From an uncultured Methylococcaceae bacterium (GTDB taxonomy: Bacteria > Pseudomonadota > Gammaproteobacteria > Methylococcales > Methylomonadaceae): DNA of 5,769 nt. Under the pieces are notes generated by a model. It made no database searches. It saw nothing but the letters and a program-made list of their open reading frames with translations, and was not told the DNA's origin. The stretch covers positions 1 to 5,769 of the forward strand of contig CAIVAH010000047.1 of assembly GCA_903903765.1 (NCBI GenBank), in the 5' to 3' direction. The position numbers were made by a program, and so were the translations under genes. Below are positions 5,707 to 5,769 of the stretch, one piece after another (the stretch's first letter is position 1; every line of letters begins with the position of its first letter).

Positions 5707-5769
5707 ATGTATGCGGTAATTCAAACAGGTGGTAAACAGTACCGCGTTGAAGAAGGTACTTATTTAAAA
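5707..5769 (+). CDS. rplU: 50S ribosomal protein L21, N-terminal fragment
   Basis: The 21 codons visible before the window ends read MYAVIQTGGKQYRVEEGTYLK, the characteristic N-terminus of L21, a protein that binds 23S rRNA in the large ribosomal subunit. The ATG is preceded by TGGAG nine bases upstream and by a strong promoter. In related bacteria rpmA (L27) follows rplU, but that would lie outside the window. The divergent ispB neighbour supports the assignment. Confidence 0.95.
   Translation, partial: MYAVIQTGGKQYRVEEGTYLK

Overview
The window looks like chromosomal DNA of an AT-rich gammaproteobacterium. The main evidence is the head-to-head pair ispB / rplU, a typical gammaproteobacterial arrangement, together with a YfbR-type nucleotidase closely resembling the enterobacterial protein. 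I cannot name a genus.

Left part (1-1300). The window opens inside the 3' end of a dihydroorotate-dehydrogenase-like FMN enzyme. A TTGACA-type promoter follows, then a gene for an unrecognised, very acidic protein built on Asp-Pro steps (411-1193, + strand). It ends at a long, perfect stem-loop with A and T tails (1246-1281) that should stop transcription from both sides.

Middle (1355-3422). Convergent to that gene is a 538-residue RTX calcium-binding protein. It has three successive modules, each an array of GGxGxD nonapeptides followed by a serralysin-type (peptidase M10 C-terminal-like) cap, and it has no enzymatic domain. It ends in Asp-Phe-Ile-Leu, which fits a type I secretion signal, but no transporter gene lies in the window. 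Upstream is about 440 bases of AT-rich, gene-free DNA containing three degenerate copies of a short two-part repeat and a promoter-like pair on the + strand.

Right part (3423-5769). A yfbR 5'-nucleotidase gene is split by an apparent one-base frameshift near its N-terminus: the conserved start of the family lies in one frame and the HD catalytic domain in another. It overlaps by 11 bases the end of a convergent acidic hypothetical gene, which sits 9 bases downstream of ispB and is probably co-transcribed with it. IspB makes the polyprenyl side chain of respiratory quinones. Divergent from ispB, behind a near-consensus sigma-70 promoter, is the start of rplU (ribosomal protein L21).

The housekeeping genes (pyrD-like, yfbR, ispB, rplU) do not form one pathway. 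The RTX gene and the Asp-Pro protein look like an accessory insert between them. The points most worth a second look are the enzyme-less three-module RTX protein, its acidic convergent neighbour, and the yfbR frameshift.
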